64,000 bases of DNA from Crocinitomicaceae bacterium (GTDB lineage Bacteria; Bacteroidota; Bacteroidia; Flavobacteriales_D; Crocinitomicaceae): positions 186,001-250,000 of the forward strand of contig JAGYIR010000009.1 of NCBI GenBank assembly GCA_018402525.1. The letters run 5' to 3'. Position numbers and translations under genes: made by a program. This document shows positions 39,282 through 48,602 of this stretch, in pieces. The notes beneath the pieces were generated by a model. It had not been told where the DNA came from. It worked only from the letters and a program-made list of their open reading frames with translations, and made no database searches. The stretch's first letter is position 1; each line of letters begins with the position of its first letter.

Positions 39282-40805
39282 TTATTCAGTCGAGAGCTGA
39301 ACGAATTGAAATGGCTCGTACTTTTCTTTGTTTTTCGCATCATCTTCATAGGTTGGTCCTGTGACAACAGACGATTCAATTACCACGTTCACTTTGCCTT
39401 TGAACTCTTTCTTTTTCTCAAAATGACCAATGATATCGTACTTGATATTCTCCGCACGCATCGCAGCTAATTCTTGATTTGAAGCAAATTTCTTTGTCGG
39501 AACATTGGATGCTGAAGATCGAACTTTTATTGTAATACTTGGTCTACCATCCTTCAATTGCGCTTCGATTTCCTTAATGAACAATTTAAAATCTCCTCTA
39601 GAAACGTTCAACTTATTCTTGTTGTAAGAAAATGTTTCCATGAAGTCCAAATTGGAATAATCCGAAGCAACTACTGTTGGCAAATCTACTATAATCTCCT
39701 CTGGTTCATCAATTACGCACTCCGCTGTCGCTTTTTGACCCGCTTGATCCGTAACAATAACGCTGTAATCTCCTTTGCTCAACGCGCGAAGATCCTTGTC
39801 CTTTTCACCATTCGACCAGTTGAACGAATAAGGCGAAACTCCACCTTGCACCTCCAAGTTTGTGGTGCCATCACCTTCATTGTAAGCTGTAATGTCTGTA
39901 CAAGAAATCTTAACAACCAATGGTGGGGGCGTGTAAATATCGATGCGGTAGATATCACTTAATTCGCTTTCACGGTTACTCGACCAAAATGCTTGATTTC
40001 CAGAATAAATAAAATACGCGTCAAATTTTGGTGAGTTAATGCGGTCTCCTAGATTAATTGGTGCTGACCAATCCGTCCAACTTCCTTGTTTCACTGCATA
40101 AAAAATATCTGCATCTCCATGACCGCCAAAACCGGTGCTGGAAAAATACAGGGTGTCTTGCGAGGGCGACAAGAACGGTGCAATTTCATATCCTGCTGAG
40201 TTAATCGCATTCCCCATGTGCTGTGGAGTTGACCATTGTTCACCTGTCTTCGTACTGACATAAAAATCTTCCTCACCTAATGAATTTGGTCCCTTGTGTG
40301 AAATAATAATCACGTTTTCGTCTTCATTGACATGAAAACCGTAAAAGTCACCTTCTATTGATAAACCAGGGATTTCAATCTTCTCCGGTGATGACCAGCT
40401 TCCGTTGTTATAAGTGGAAACTGCAATTCCCTTGTCAGTATCTTTCTTGCCATCGTAAGAGTTAAGAAGATACATCGTAGTTCCTGTTTTATTCAACCCA
40501 AGAACCGCGTTGTTGTACTTATTATTGACTGCTTTCACCAGTTCACTCGATACATAATTTCCATTCTCATCGAGTTGACTTCGCCAAATATCCTGATCAT
40601 TCTCCCCTCCTTTGTTGGCAGCATCAAACGTTCTTACAAAATAGAGAAATGAACTGTCTTTTGAGAAAACCGGAATACTTTCTTCAGCTTCTGAGTTAAC
40701 ATCTCCCCCCAATTTTTCAGGTTCTGAATGATCCCAAAACTGCGCTTGGGAGACTGAGATAAGTCCAAATGATAGGATGGTAAATAGTAGTTTAGCGTTG
40801 TTCAT
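39282..40805 (-). CDS. PD40-propeller protein with SprB repeat and OmpA-like C terminus
   Basis: A 507-aa exported protein with signal peptide (1-21). It has a PD40 beta-propeller of about 250 residues (repeats such as SKDSSFLYFVRTFD and SPSQDTLYFSSTGFGGHGD), then one SprB repeat (about 310-365, with GGVSPYSFNWSNG and GDYSVIVTD), and a C-terminal domain (about 385-507) that weakly resembles OmpA. It lies 66 nt downstream of the PorP/SprF gene. Such pairs are typical of T9SS and gliding loci, where SprF helps export of a SprB-like partner. Confidence 0.82.
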   Translation of the reverse strand: MNNAKLLFTILSFGLISVSQAQFWDHSEPEKLGGDVNSEAEESIPVFSKDSSFLYFVRTFDAANKGGENDQDIWRSQLDENGNYVSSELVKAVNNKYNNAVLGLNKTGTTMYLLNSYDGKKDTDKGIAVSTYNNGSWSSPEKIEIPGLSIEGDFYGFHVNEDENVIIISHKGPNSLGEEDFYVSTKTGEQWSTPQHMGNAINSAGYEIAPFLSPSQDTLYFSSTGFGGHGDADIFYAVKQGSWTDWSAPINLGDRINSPKFDAYFIYSGNQAFWSSNRESELSDIYRIDIYTPPPLVVKISCTDITAYNEGDGTTNLEVQGGVSPYSFNWSNGEKDKDLRALSKGDYSVIVTDQAGQKATAECVIDEPEEIIVDLPTVVASDYSNLDFMETFSYNKNKLNVSRGDFKLFIKEIEAQLKDGRPSITIKVRSSASNVPTKKFASNQELAAMRAENIKYDIIGHFEKKKEFKGKVNVVIESSVVTGPTYEDDAKNKEKYEPFQFVQLSTE

Positions 40806-40871
40806 GCATTAAAATTTAATTCATTTCTAATTGCGTCGAGCGACTTAGCTATGTAACAGAAGAAATTGCTA

Positions 40872-41849
40872 CTATCTGCCAAGCATTATCCCGAGAACGA
40901 CTTCATGTCCCCCAGAACTGTACTGATTGAAACGAGACACCGAAAAATCGAACGAATAGCCAAACTTAAATCGTTGACTTACATTTAAACCAACCATTCC
41001 GATAACTGCATCCGTGTTTCTGTATGAAAGTCCGTACCACAACCATTCTTTGTACTCAAACACAACAGAACCTTCGATGGAAAGTGGTGATGGATAAATG
41101 TATTTGGCCAATACAGATGGCGTTAAAGTCAAATTATTGTTGAGATCAAATTTGTAGCCTGCTGTGATGTTGAAGTGCATTCTAGGATCAACGTGTACTG
41201 CATTTGAACCAATTCGAATGTAATCTTCGGTCAATTGATTTGCTGCCAATCCGACAAACAAACGTTGTGAATAAAAATAAAGTCCAGCTCCGACGTCAAT
41301 CGTGTTGAGATCACCTTGCGCTGCGTATTGGTCATAAGTTGCATCCGTTCCAATCCCATTGATCATGTTCAGTGTTTGTGCACGTTCTTGAATAAATGCT
41401 CGGTTTGAAAATCCAACGGTTGTTCCAAAAGACAAGTTGTAATCTCGTGACAGCGGCATGTGGATCGCATAGGTCAATCCTGCACGCAAATGACGAAAAG
41501 CACCATATTCATCTGCAACAACTGAACCACCAAGCCCATGTTTTAGTCTTCCCGTATTTACTTGCGGATTTCGAACTGGGCCATGACTTGTTCTTAACGA
41601 CGGATTGTATTTCGAACGTTTATTTCTTTTCAATTCAGTCGCTGCATATAGATAAGCCGTTTTTGGTGCATCATCAAATCCTAACCATTGCATTCTCCCG
41701 CCTGCTGTAATGTCAACAAAGTCGTACACACCAGCAGCACCTGGATTCACCATGTACTGATTTCTCATGTACTGACTGTATTGCGGCAATTGCTGTGCAA
41801 TCGCTGATGTCAACGAAAAAGTAACGATTAAAGCAAGAATTTTACGCAT
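40872..41849 (-). CDS. PorP/SprF family type IX secretion membrane protein
   Basis: A 325-aa outer-membrane beta-barrel with a signal peptide (1-18, ending AIA). The family start is visible: QYSQYMRNQYMVNPGAAGVY, followed by RMQWLGFDDAPKT. PorP/SprF proteins assist secretion or surface retention of specific T9SS cargos. The ATG at 41847-41849 (MRKILAL) is chosen, as it gives the normal signal peptide. It is transcribed with the PD40/SprB-repeat gene downstream. Confidence 0.92.
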   Translation of the reverse strand: MRKILALIVTFSLTSAIAQQLPQYSQYMRNQYMVNPGAAGVYDFVDITAGGRMQWLGFDDAPKTAYLYAATELKRNKRSKYNPSLRTSHGPVRNPQVNTGRLKHGLGGSVVADEYGAFRHLRAGLTYAIHMPLSRDYNLSFGTTVGFSNRAFIQERAQTLNMINGIGTDATYDQYAAQGDLNTIDVGAGLYFYSQRLFVGLAANQLTEDYIRIGSNAVHVDPRMHFNITAGYKFDLNNNLTLTPSVLAKYIYPSPLSIEGSVVFEYKEWLWYGLSYRNTDAVIGMVGLNVSQRFKFGYSFDFSVSRFNQYSSGGHEVVLGIMLGR

Positions 41850-41870
41850 TGGATTTTCCATAAGTGTTCT

Positions 41871-41901
41871 CAAATATACACTATTTCCAGAAAAACTGAA
41901 A
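41871..41901 (-). promoter_or_regulatory. promoter of the PorP/SprF gene
   Basis: On the minus strand TTTC (41901-41898), 19 nt, then TATATTTG (41878-41871), a perfect -7 element. The start codon lies about 22 nt downstream. Confidence 0.6.
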
Positions 41902-41955
41902 ATAAGTGCGAATTTGTTTCAATTGACGAGGATGAAAGAGGAAAAGTTGGGTATT

Positions 41956-42537
41956 CTACTTTATACAATCGCACGGTGCATCAAATACCAACTTGACGTT
42001 CGGCAACAATTTTGTCCATGATTCCTGAAAATTGGGACTAAAGCGAATGCCTGTGAAATCAATTTCTTGTAAGTTCTTTAGTGTGACCAACGATTCGGGA
42101 AGTTTATTAATAGGTGTGTCGATCAAATCGATGTACTCCAGCGTTTGGACGTTTCCGATGCACTCGGGAATTTGTTCAAAGTAATTTTTTCCGATAATCA
42201 GACGTTTGAGTGCATTCATACGACAAATTTGAAGTGGGAAAATCTCCAATTCGTTCTTCTCGAGATTCAATACTTCCAGGTATTCGAAGTCGGTGATGAA
42301 ATCAGGAAGACGGTCCAATTTATTTTTTTGCAAATGCAGTTCCTTAAGGTACTTGTATTTTTTTACTTCCTCTGGGAGTTCAGTCAACTTTAATTTACTT
42401 AACGAAAGACCGAAAATCGTATCAGGAGAAGCTTGTTGCACCTCTTCCCATTCGTAGATTACGACGGGTGACTCCTGACCAAACGCAAAAGCGCTAGACG
42501 TGAGTAGAAAAATAAGTGCGAATCGTTTGCTTATCAT
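41956..42537 (-). CDS. exported leucine-rich repeat protein
   Basis: A 193-aa protein with signal peptide (1-20, ending AFG) and about five LRR units (such as LKELHLQKNKLDRLPDFI and LEVLNLEKNELEIFPLQI), ending with a CDC motif. Consistent with a small periplasmic or surface binding protein; ligand unknown. Its 5' end overlaps the 3' end of ribF by 44 nt in a different frame, so the two are tightly coupled. Confidence 0.85.
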   Translation of the reverse strand: MISKRFALIFLLTSSAFAFGQESPVVIYEWEEVQQASPDTIFGLSLSKLKLTELPEEVKKYKYLKELHLQKNKLDRLPDFITDFEYLEVLNLEKNELEIFPLQICRMNALKRLIIGKNYFEQIPECIGNVQTLEYIDLIDTPINKLPESLVTLKNLQEIDFTGIRFSPNFQESWTKLLPNVKLVFDAPCDCIK

Positions 42538-43432
42538 TTTCCAGTTGTCCTTTTAATTCTTCAAGCGAATTGAATTTAACTTCATCTCGGAAACGCGACA
42601 ATAACTGTACCGTAACCATTTTGTCGTACAAATCGCCCTCATAATCGAACAAATGCACTTCAATTTTGGTGACGTGTTCCTCGTCGATTGTCGGTCGAAC
42701 GCCAAGGTTCATCATACCTACATATTTTTTGTCGTCCACCAATACATTCACTGCGTAAACTCCAGTGGCTGGCATGAGTTTAATTTCGCTCAGCACCTCA
42801 ATATTTGCGGTGGGAAATCCTAATTCTCGACCAAGTGCGTTACCTTTCACAACCGTTCCTTGCAATTCGAATGGTTCACCAAGATAAGTGTTCGCTAGTT
42901 CCATCTCCCCTGCTTTGATCGCGTTTCTAATTTTTGTGGAACTTACGTTCACCTCATCAATTTCTTGCGCAGCAATTTCAATCACTTCAAATCCGTACGT
43001 ATCGCAAACGTCCAACAAAAATTCAATGGATCCTTCACGGTTCTTACCAAATTGATGATCGTAACCGATGACCAATTTTTTGACGTGGAGTTTATTGACT
43101 AAGAAATCACGCACAAATTCAACTGCAGATAAGCGAGAAAACTCAGGTGTAAACGGGTGAATGATGATGTTTTGAAGTCCCATACGACGCAACTTGTCAA
43201 TTTTCTCGACTTGCGTTTGAATCAACCTCAAATTGTGACTTTCTGGATACAACACCATCCGCGGGTGTGGGTAAAAGGTGAACAAGACAGATTCACCATC
43301 GATCTTTTTCGCTTCCTCGTTCAGTTGATTGATGATTTTCTGATGCCCAAGATGAACACCGTCAAACGTCCCAATGGTCAATACGGGATTTTTGATTTTA
43401 CTCAACTCATCAAAACCTTGAAAAACTTTCAT
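42494..43432 (-). CDS. ribF: bifunctional riboflavin kinase / FMN adenylyltransferase
   Basis: A 312-aa enzyme making FMN and FAD from riboflavin. The N-terminal adenylyltransferase domain shows GTFDGVHLGHQKII and the C-terminal kinase domain GRELGFPTANIE. Both catalytic parts are complete. The ATG at 43430-43432 (MKVFQGF) is preferred over the longer frame from 43453. A TAAATTTG -7-like element sits at 43458-43451 but no matching -33 was seen. Confidence 0.95.
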   Translation of the reverse strand: MKVFQGFDELSKIKNPVLTIGTFDGVHLGHQKIINQLNEEAKKIDGESVLFTFYPHPRMVLYPESHNLRLIQTQVEKIDKLRRMGLQNIIIHPFTPEFSRLSAVEFVRDFLVNKLHVKKLVIGYDHQFGKNREGSIEFLLDVCDTYGFEVIEIAAQEIDEVNVSSTKIRNAIKAGEMELANTYLGEPFELQGTVVKGNALGRELGFPTANIEVLSEIKLMPATGVYAVNVLVDDKKYVGMMNLGVRPTIDEEHVTKIEVHLFDYEGDLYDKMVTVQLLSRFRDEVKFNSLEELKGQLENDKQTIRTYFSTHV

Positions 43433-43555
43433 GTTCGCCTCTTTCTTTTGCAAATTTATTCAAATAAGCGGACCAATGGATTAGCAGCAGCAAAATCTTG
43501 GTCGTACAAAAATTCGAGAGAAAAAAATAATTTCCACAGATAAACCATTCTTTTG

Positions 43556-43587
43556 TTTGCATCAATACCATAAATTAGGTATTTTTG
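43556..43587 (+). promoter_or_regulatory. promoter of the suf operon
   Basis: TTTG (43556-43559), 20 nt, then TATTTTTG (43580-43587), close to the Bacteroidota consensus. Start of transcription is predicted near 43594, about 60 nt ahead of sufA. Confidence 0.75.
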
Positions 43588-43654
43588 CCCTTAAATAACG
43601 TTACTATTTATAATTAGTCTAAATAAAAACGTTTAGAAATTAAAATCGAGTACA

Positions 43655-43978
43655 ATGATAACTGTCACAGATTCAGCAAAAAAGCAAGCACTCAGACTTA
43701 TGGAAGAGGATGAGAAAGATGGGTTGTTCATTCGTGTTGGTGTTGATGGAGGTGGATGCTCAGGTTTGATGTATCAACTGAAATTCGACAACGAACTGAA
43801 AGATGACGACAAAACCTTTGAGGACAATGGTATTCAAATCGTAGTCGACAAAAAGAGCTATCTGTACCTCATTGGTACTACCCTTGATTTTTCGGGTGGG
43901 TTAAATGGAAAAGGATTTGTGTTCGTAAATCCAAATGCAGACAGAACGTGTGGATGTGGAGAATCATTCTCAGTCTAA
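43655..43978 (+). CDS. sufA: A-type iron-sulfur carrier protein (SufA/IscA family)
   Basis: A 107-aa A-type Fe-S scaffold/carrier with the three conserved Cys ligands: C35 in [10 protein letters not shown], and C99 and C101 in [10 protein letters not shown]. It delivers clusters or iron to apo-proteins. It is the first gene of the suf operon, with sufB starting 19 nt downstream. Confidence 0.94.
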   Translation: MITVTDSAKKQALRLMEEDEKDGLFIRVGVDGGGCSGLMYQLKFDNELKDDDKTFEDNGIQIVVDKKSYLYLIGTTLDFSGGLNGKGFVFVNPNADRTCGCGESFSV

Positions 43979-43997
43979 ATTAAAGGAGATAAAGGCA

Positions 43998-45452
43998 ATG
44001 TCAAATTATACAGAAGATCAATTAGCGAAGGACCTAGAAGGGCAGGAGTATAAATATGGATTTACTTCTAATTTTGATTCCGATAAAGCTCCGAAAGGAT
44101 TAAACGAGGACATCATTCGTTTTATTTCTGCAAAAAAAGAAGAACCCGAATGGCTCTTGAAACATCGCTTGGATGCATTTGAAGTTTGGAAAACGATGAT
44201 TGAACCAGATTGGGCACATGTGAACTACAAAAAGCCCGATTTTCAAGATATTACCTATTATTCAGCGCCAAAGCAATCGAAAAAATACGAAAGTTGGGAC
44301 GATGTTGATCCGGAAATGAAAGAAACCATGAAAAAATTGGGGATTTCACTAGAAGAGCAACAACGCCTAACGGGAACCAACGTAGCAGTAGATTTTGTTA
44401 TGGACTCCGTTTCTGTAGCGACTTCGTTCAAAGCGAAATTGAAAGAATTGGGAATTATTTTCTGTTCATTTTCAGATGCAGTCAAAGAACATCCAGATTT
44501 GGTGCGTGAAAACATGGGAACAGTTGTTCCGACTTCAGATAATTTTTATGCAGCATTGAACTCTGCTGTATTTACCGATGGTTCGTTTTGCTACATCCCA
44601 AAAGGTGTTCGATGTCCCATGGAACTTTCGACGTACTTTAGAATCAATGAAGGTGGAACAGGACAGTTTGAACGCACGCTTGTCGTTGCGGACGAAGGAT
44701 CATACGTTTCCTATTTGGAAGGTTGTACAGCTCCTCAGCGAGATGAAAATCAATTGCATGCCGCTGTGGTCGAATTGATAGCAAAAGACAATGCAGAGAT
44801 TAAATATTCGACGGTACAAAATTGGTATCCAGGAGATAAAAATGGATTGGGCGGTGTGTTCAATTTCGTGACGAAGCGTGGTATGTGCCACACCAATTCA
44901 AAGATTTCATGGACGCAAGTCGAAACAGGTTCAGCTGTGACGTGGAAATATCCTTCGTGTATTTTGAGAGGTGACAACTCTGTGGGTGAATTTTACTCTG
45001 TAGCTGTGACGAATAACTACCAGCAAGCAGATACGGGTACAAAAATGATTCACCTCGGCAAAAACACAAAAAGCACGATTATTTCGAAAGGAATATCTGC
45101 AGGGAAGTCGCACAATTCGTACAGAGGATTGGTACAAATTCATAAAAATGCGCACAACGCTCGAAATTTCTCTCAATGCGATTCGCTGTTGATGACTGAT
45201 CAGTGTGGTGCTCACACCTTTCCGTACATTGAGTGCAAGAACAGTTCAGCGAAAATAGAACACGAAGCAACGACTTCAAAAATTGGTGAAGATCAGTTGT
45301 TTTATTGCAAGCAACGAGGAATCAGTGAAGAAAAAGCGATTGGTTTGATTGTAAATGGATATTGCAAAGAAGTATTGAATCAATTGCCAATGGAGTTTGC
45401 GGTTGAAGCGCAGAAGTTGTTGACGATAAGTTTGGAAGGCTCGGTGGGGTAG
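43998..45452 (+). CDS. sufB: Fe-S cluster assembly protein SufB
   Basis: A 484-aa component of the SufBC2D scaffold on which Fe-S clusters are built. The family region [20 protein letters not shown] and the C-terminal [20 protein letters not shown] block are present. The conserved Cys and Glu residues of the beta-helix core are intact. The ATG at 43998 (MSNYTEDQ) is preferred; the longer frame overlaps sufA. The next gene is an inserted four-helix-bundle cassette and not sufC, which is unusual. Confidence 0.96.
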   Translation: MSNYTEDQLAKDLEGQEYKYGFTSNFDSDKAPKGLNEDIIRFISAKKEEPEWLLKHRLDAFEVWKTMIEPDWAHVNYKKPDFQDITYYSAPKQSKKYESWDDVDPEMKETMKKLGISLEEQQRLTGTNVAVDFVMDSVSVATSFKAKLKELGIIFCSFSDAVKEHPDLVRENMGTVVPTSDNFYAALNSAVFTDGSFCYIPKGVRCPMELSTYFRINEGGTGQFERTLVVADEGSYVSYLEGCTAPQRDENQLHAAVVELIAKDNAEIKYSTVQNWYPGDKNGLGGVFNFVTKRGMCHTNSKISWTQVETGSAVTWKYPSCILRGDNSVGEFYSVAVTNNYQQADTGTKMIHLGKNTKSTIISKGISAGKSHNSYRGLVQIHKNAHNARNFSQCDSLLMTDQCGAHTFPYIECKNSSAKIEHEATTSKIGEDQLFYCKQRGISEEKAIGLIVNGYCKEVLNQLPMEFAVEAQKLLTISLEGSVG

Positions 45453-45454
45453 TA

Positions 45455-45501
45455 GAATTAGCTAATTGCTGATTGACGAATTAGCGAATTAAGGAAATTG
45501 G
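45455..45501. repeat. left flank repeat of the S23 cassette
   Basis: An AT-rich stretch between the sufB stop and the S23 gene. It holds GAATTAGC twice (45455-45462 and 45478-45485). The part CTAATTGCTGATTG (45462-45475) is the reverse complement of CAATCAGCTAATTAG on the right flank, apart from one extra base. Confidence 0.7.
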
Positions 45502-45897
45502 ATGGCAACGATTAATAAATATGAAGATCTAGAAGTTTGGAAACTGAGCATGGATTTATGCCTTGAAGTGTACAATGCGACAAATCAAGAACAGTTTTCA
45601 AAAGATTTTGGATTGAAAGATCAAATACGTAGATGTTCGGTTTCAATTCCTTCAAATATTGCTGAAGGATTTGAGCGAGATAGCACCAATCAGTTTTTGT
45701 ACTTTTTGACAATTGCAAAGGGTTCGGCAGGTGAATTAAGAACACAGCTTATTATTGCAAGCAGATTAAATTACATTGACAGTACTCAATTTGAACTGTT
45801 AGTTAACAAGTGCATTGAAACCGAAAAACAATTAGGCGGTTTTAAAAATTACCTTATTAAAATTAAGAATAGTAAAAAACAAGTAGTTTCTAATTAG
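45502..45897 (+). CDS. four-helix-bundle protein (S23/IVP family) inserted in the suf operon
   Basis: A 131-aa protein of the 23S rRNA intervening-sequence-protein family (TIGR02436-like). Signature stretches are YEDLEVWKLSMDLCLEVY, RRCSVSIPSNIAEGFER and FLTIAKGSAGELRTQL. It has no known enzymatic activity and is related to the accessory protein of diversity-generating retroelements. It sits between sufB and sufC in the same direction but has no role in Fe-S assembly. Inverted AT-rich repeats bracket it, and its stop codon (45895-45897) is inside the right repeat. It probably arrived as a mobile cassette and is co-transcribed with suf. Confidence 0.88.
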   Translation: MATINKYEDLEVWKLSMDLCLEVYNATNQEQFSKDFGLKDQIRRCSVSIPSNIAEGFERDSTNQFLYFLTIAKGSAGELRTQLIIASRLNYIDSTQFELLVNKCIETEKQLGGFKNYLIKIKNSKKQVVSN

Positions 45898-45932
45898 CAA
45901 TCAGCTAATTAGAAATCAGTTAATTGAAATAG
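45889..45932. repeat. right flank repeat of the S23 cassette
   Basis: AT-rich repeat at the 3' end of the S23 gene, ahead of sufC. It contains CTAATTAG twice (45890-45897 and 45905-45912) and CAATCAGCTAATTAG (45898-45912), the inverted partner of the left flank, plus ATCAGTTAATTG (45916-45927). Confidence 0.7.
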
Positions 45933-45933
45933 A

Positions 45934-46686
45934 ATGATTGAAATAATAGACTTACACGCTTCCGTTGAAGGAAAGGAAATTTTGAAAGGGTTGACGCTAA
46001 CTGTAAATCCAGGTGAAGTGCATGCGATTATGGGGCCGAATGGTGCTGGTAAAAGCACGTTAGCTTCGGTTCTTGCAGGACGTGAGGAATTTGAAGTGAC
46101 TCAAGGTTCAGTGACGTTTGAAGTAAAAGATTTGCTTGAAATGGAAACGGAGGATCGCGCGCGTGAAGGTGTGTTTTTGGCTTTTCAGTACCCTGTTGAA
46201 ATCCCAGGCGTATCGAATGTGAACTTTTTGAAGACTGCTATTAACGAAATCAGAGAGCACAAAGGCGAAGATCCAATTTCTGCGAAAGATTTTATGGCAA
46301 TGGTGCGTGAGAAATCAGCGTTGGTTGAATTGGACTCAAAACTAGCCTCTCGAAGTGTCAACGAGGGATTTTCAGGCGGTGAAAAAAAGCGAAACGAAAT
46401 ATTTCAAATGGCCATGTTAAATCCCAAACTTTCGATTCTTGATGAAACGGATTCAGGATTGGATATTGATGCTTTGCGCATTGTCGCAAATGGTGTCAAC
46501 AAGTTGAAAACGCCAAACAATGCAACGATCATAATTACACACTATCAGCGTCTATTGGATTACATCGTTCCAGATTTTGTACACGTGCTTTACAATGGGA
46601 AAATTGTGAAAACAGGTCCAAAAGAATTGGCATTGGAACTTGAAGAGAAAGGATACGACTGGATCAAAGAAGAATTAGCACTTTAA
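45934..46686 (+). CDS. sufC: Fe-S cluster assembly ATPase SufC
   Basis: A 250-aa ABC-type ATPase of the SufBCD complex that drives the scaffold's structural change. Walker A is GPNGAGKST, the signature is GFSGGEKKRNEI, and Walker B is LSILDETDSGLD (typical of SufC). The ATG follows the right flank repeat of the S23 cassette by one base. sufD begins 11 nt after its stop. Confidence 0.98.
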   Translation: MIEIIDLHASVEGKEILKGLTLTVNPGEVHAIMGPNGAGKSTLASVLAGREEFEVTQGSVTFEVKDLLEMETEDRAREGVFLAFQYPVEIPGVSNVNFLKTAINEIREHKGEDPISAKDFMAMVREKSALVELDSKLASRSVNEGFSGGEKKRNEIFQMAMLNPKLSILDETDSGLDIDALRIVANGVNKLKTPNNATIIITHYQRLLDYIVPDFVHVLYNGKIVKTGPKELALELEEKGYDWIKEELAL

Positions 46687-46697
46687 CCAAGAGAAGA

Positions 46698-47954
46698 ATG
46701 ACCGTAATTGAAGGAAACAACATCAGTTTTACTGAGAAGTTAAAAGGAACTTCCTTACCCATACAACAGGAGGACCTAGCTACCGCATTGGAGACGCTTG
46801 CAGTTACATCCATGCCGACTACACGTGTAGAAGCATGGAAATATACGCGATTGACAAAGATTGGGAAAGTCAACTTTACCAACGAAGAAGTAGCGGTAAA
46901 CTCGATTGACAATTACAGAATTTGTGCATCAGAAATAACGTTGGTATTCGTCAACGGGCATTATTCGGAAGTTTTATCAAGTCGGCAATTACCAGAAGGT
47001 GTTAATGTTGAACTAATTTCTAAATCGACGCATCAACTTGAAAAGACTTCAGTTAAACTGGAAGGAGAAATATTTAATGCAACAAATACGGCTTTTCTCA
47101 ACGATGGTGTAATCATTCGTATTGCAGCAAATGCGGTGATTGAACAACCGATTCAAATGGTGCATATTTTGAAAGGTGATCATGTCATCTCAAATTTCAA
47201 AACGATCATTCACGCTGAAAAATTCTCCAAAGCGGAAATTGTACAAGGATTTTTTACTGATGAAGGGACTTCAAATTTCTGTAATTCAATCTCGGAAATC
47301 AATGTGGCTGAAAATGCGCATTTGACAATCAATAAAATCCAATACGAGTCGGAAGAATCGTTTCATATCAGTACGGAGGAAGTGCAACAAGCGACAGATT
47401 CCAACTTCAAAATAAACACATTTACCTTGAACGGTGGTTTGGTTCGAAACAACTTACACATTAATGTCAACGGAAAAAACTGTGAAAGTCACTTGAACGG
47501 CGCTTACCTTTTGAAGAACAAGCAACATGTCGACAATCACTCAGTGGTGGATCACAAAGTACCGAATTGCGAATCGCATGAACTGTACAAAGGAGTTATT
47601 GACGAAAACGCAACAGCAGTATTTAACGGTAAGGTGTATGTGCGCCCAGATGCGCAAAAAATCAACGCTTTTCAGTCCAACGCGAACGTGTTACTTTCTG
47701 ACAATGCAACAATTTACTCTAAGCCGGAATTAGAGATCTATGCAGACGATGTAAAATGCTCACATGGTTCGACTACAGGACAATTGGACGAAGAGGCAGT
47801 ATTTTACCTACGAGCTCGAGGATTGTCTGAGAAATCTGCTCGACAGTTGGTCGTTTCTGCATTTATCGGAGAAGTGATCGAAAAAGTGGAAAACGAGGAA
47901 GTCGTGACCTTCATCAATAAAAAATTGAAGGAACGTTTTGACTGGAATATCTAA
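46698..47954 (+). CDS. sufD: Fe-S cluster assembly protein SufD
   Basis: A 418-aa partner of SufB in the SufBC2D scaffold. The C-terminal block SHGSTTGQLDEEAVFYLRARG, shortened here to its core, is the family mark (C-S-H-G-S followed by LRARG). The last gene of the operon. No sufS or sufE follows, since the next gene runs the other way, so the cysteine desulfurase must be encoded elsewhere. Confidence 0.95.
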   Translation: MTVIEGNNISFTEKLKGTSLPIQQEDLATALETLAVTSMPTTRVEAWKYTRLTKIGKVNFTNEEVAVNSIDNYRICASEITLVFVNGHYSEVLSSRQLPEGVNVELISKSTHQLEKTSVKLEGEIFNATNTAFLNDGVIIRIAANAVIEQPIQMVHILKGDHVISNFKTIIHAEKFSKAEIVQGFFTDEGTSNFCNSISEINVAENAHLTINKIQYESEESFHISTEEVQQATDSNFKINTFTLNGGLVRNNLHINVNGKNCESHLNGAYLLKNKQHVDNHSVVDHKVPNCESHELYKGVIDENATAVFNGKVYVRPDAQKINAFQSNANVLLSDNATIYSKPELEIYADDVKCSHGSTTGQLDEEAVFYLRARGLSEKSARQLVVSAFIGEVIEKVENEEVVTFINKKLKERFDWNI

Positions 47955-47973
47955 TTGAATTTTTCGAGAAGCA

Positions 47974-48525
47974 TCAATCCATTAAGCTTTGATCAAATTC
48001 TTTGAGTTTGATCGCAATCTCACTTAAAATATGTGTTTTCTGATCATCTCGTTCACCACTTTCAAGGTAATTCTTGAGGTGTAATTGACACTCCAAAATG
48101 TCCTCCTCCAAAAAAGGCCCATCTAGGTTTTCAATGATTGTTAAGCAATCGAGCGCTTCTAAAAAATCTCCTTCCACAGCAATTTGAACAAAATCATCAA
48201 TGTAATTGCTGAAATCAACCTTCATATTCCAAACGGTAGAAAGTAATGGTTGACGCACCTCCAAAAAGTGCTCATCTGTAATCACCTCAATCATCTCAAC
48301 GGCAATTGTTGAATCTTTGAGACTACTCAATAATTCCATAATTTCCGACTTATTCACCTCCGAGCTTGTATTCAACAAACATTCAGCTAGATCTTTTATC
48401 ACCGTAGCATTTCCATGTGCTTCCAGGGATTTAATTGCCTTTGATGCCTTCTTTTCATCTCCTGAATGAAGATCAATTAAAATACTTTGTAGTTTCTGGG
48501 ATTGCTTTTTTACCGCCATAATCAT
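47974..48525 (-). CDS. hypothetical HEAT-like alpha-helical protein
   Basis: A 183-aa acidic, all-helical cytoplasmic protein. Repeating helix pairs (KASKAIKSLEAHGNATVIKD, VNKSEIMELLSSLKDSTIAV) resemble HEAT repeats. No motif gives a function. It is convergent with sufD, 19 nt apart. An ATG three codons inward (48519) is equally good as a start. Confidence 0.7.
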   Translation of the reverse strand: MIMAVKKQSQKLQSILIDLHSGDEKKASKAIKSLEAHGNATVIKDLAECLLNTSSEVNKSEIMELLSSLKDSTIAVEMIEVITDEHFLEVRQPLLSTVWNMKVDFSNYIDDFVQIAVEGDFLEALDCLTIIENLDGPFLEEDILECQLHLKNYLESGERDDQKTHILSEIAIKLKEFDQSLMD

Positions 48526-48602
48526 TCAATTTCACCACAAAAGTACTGGATTATATTTAACTCCAGTGATTTAATGTCACCACAAATAAATATCTTTACA
48601 AG

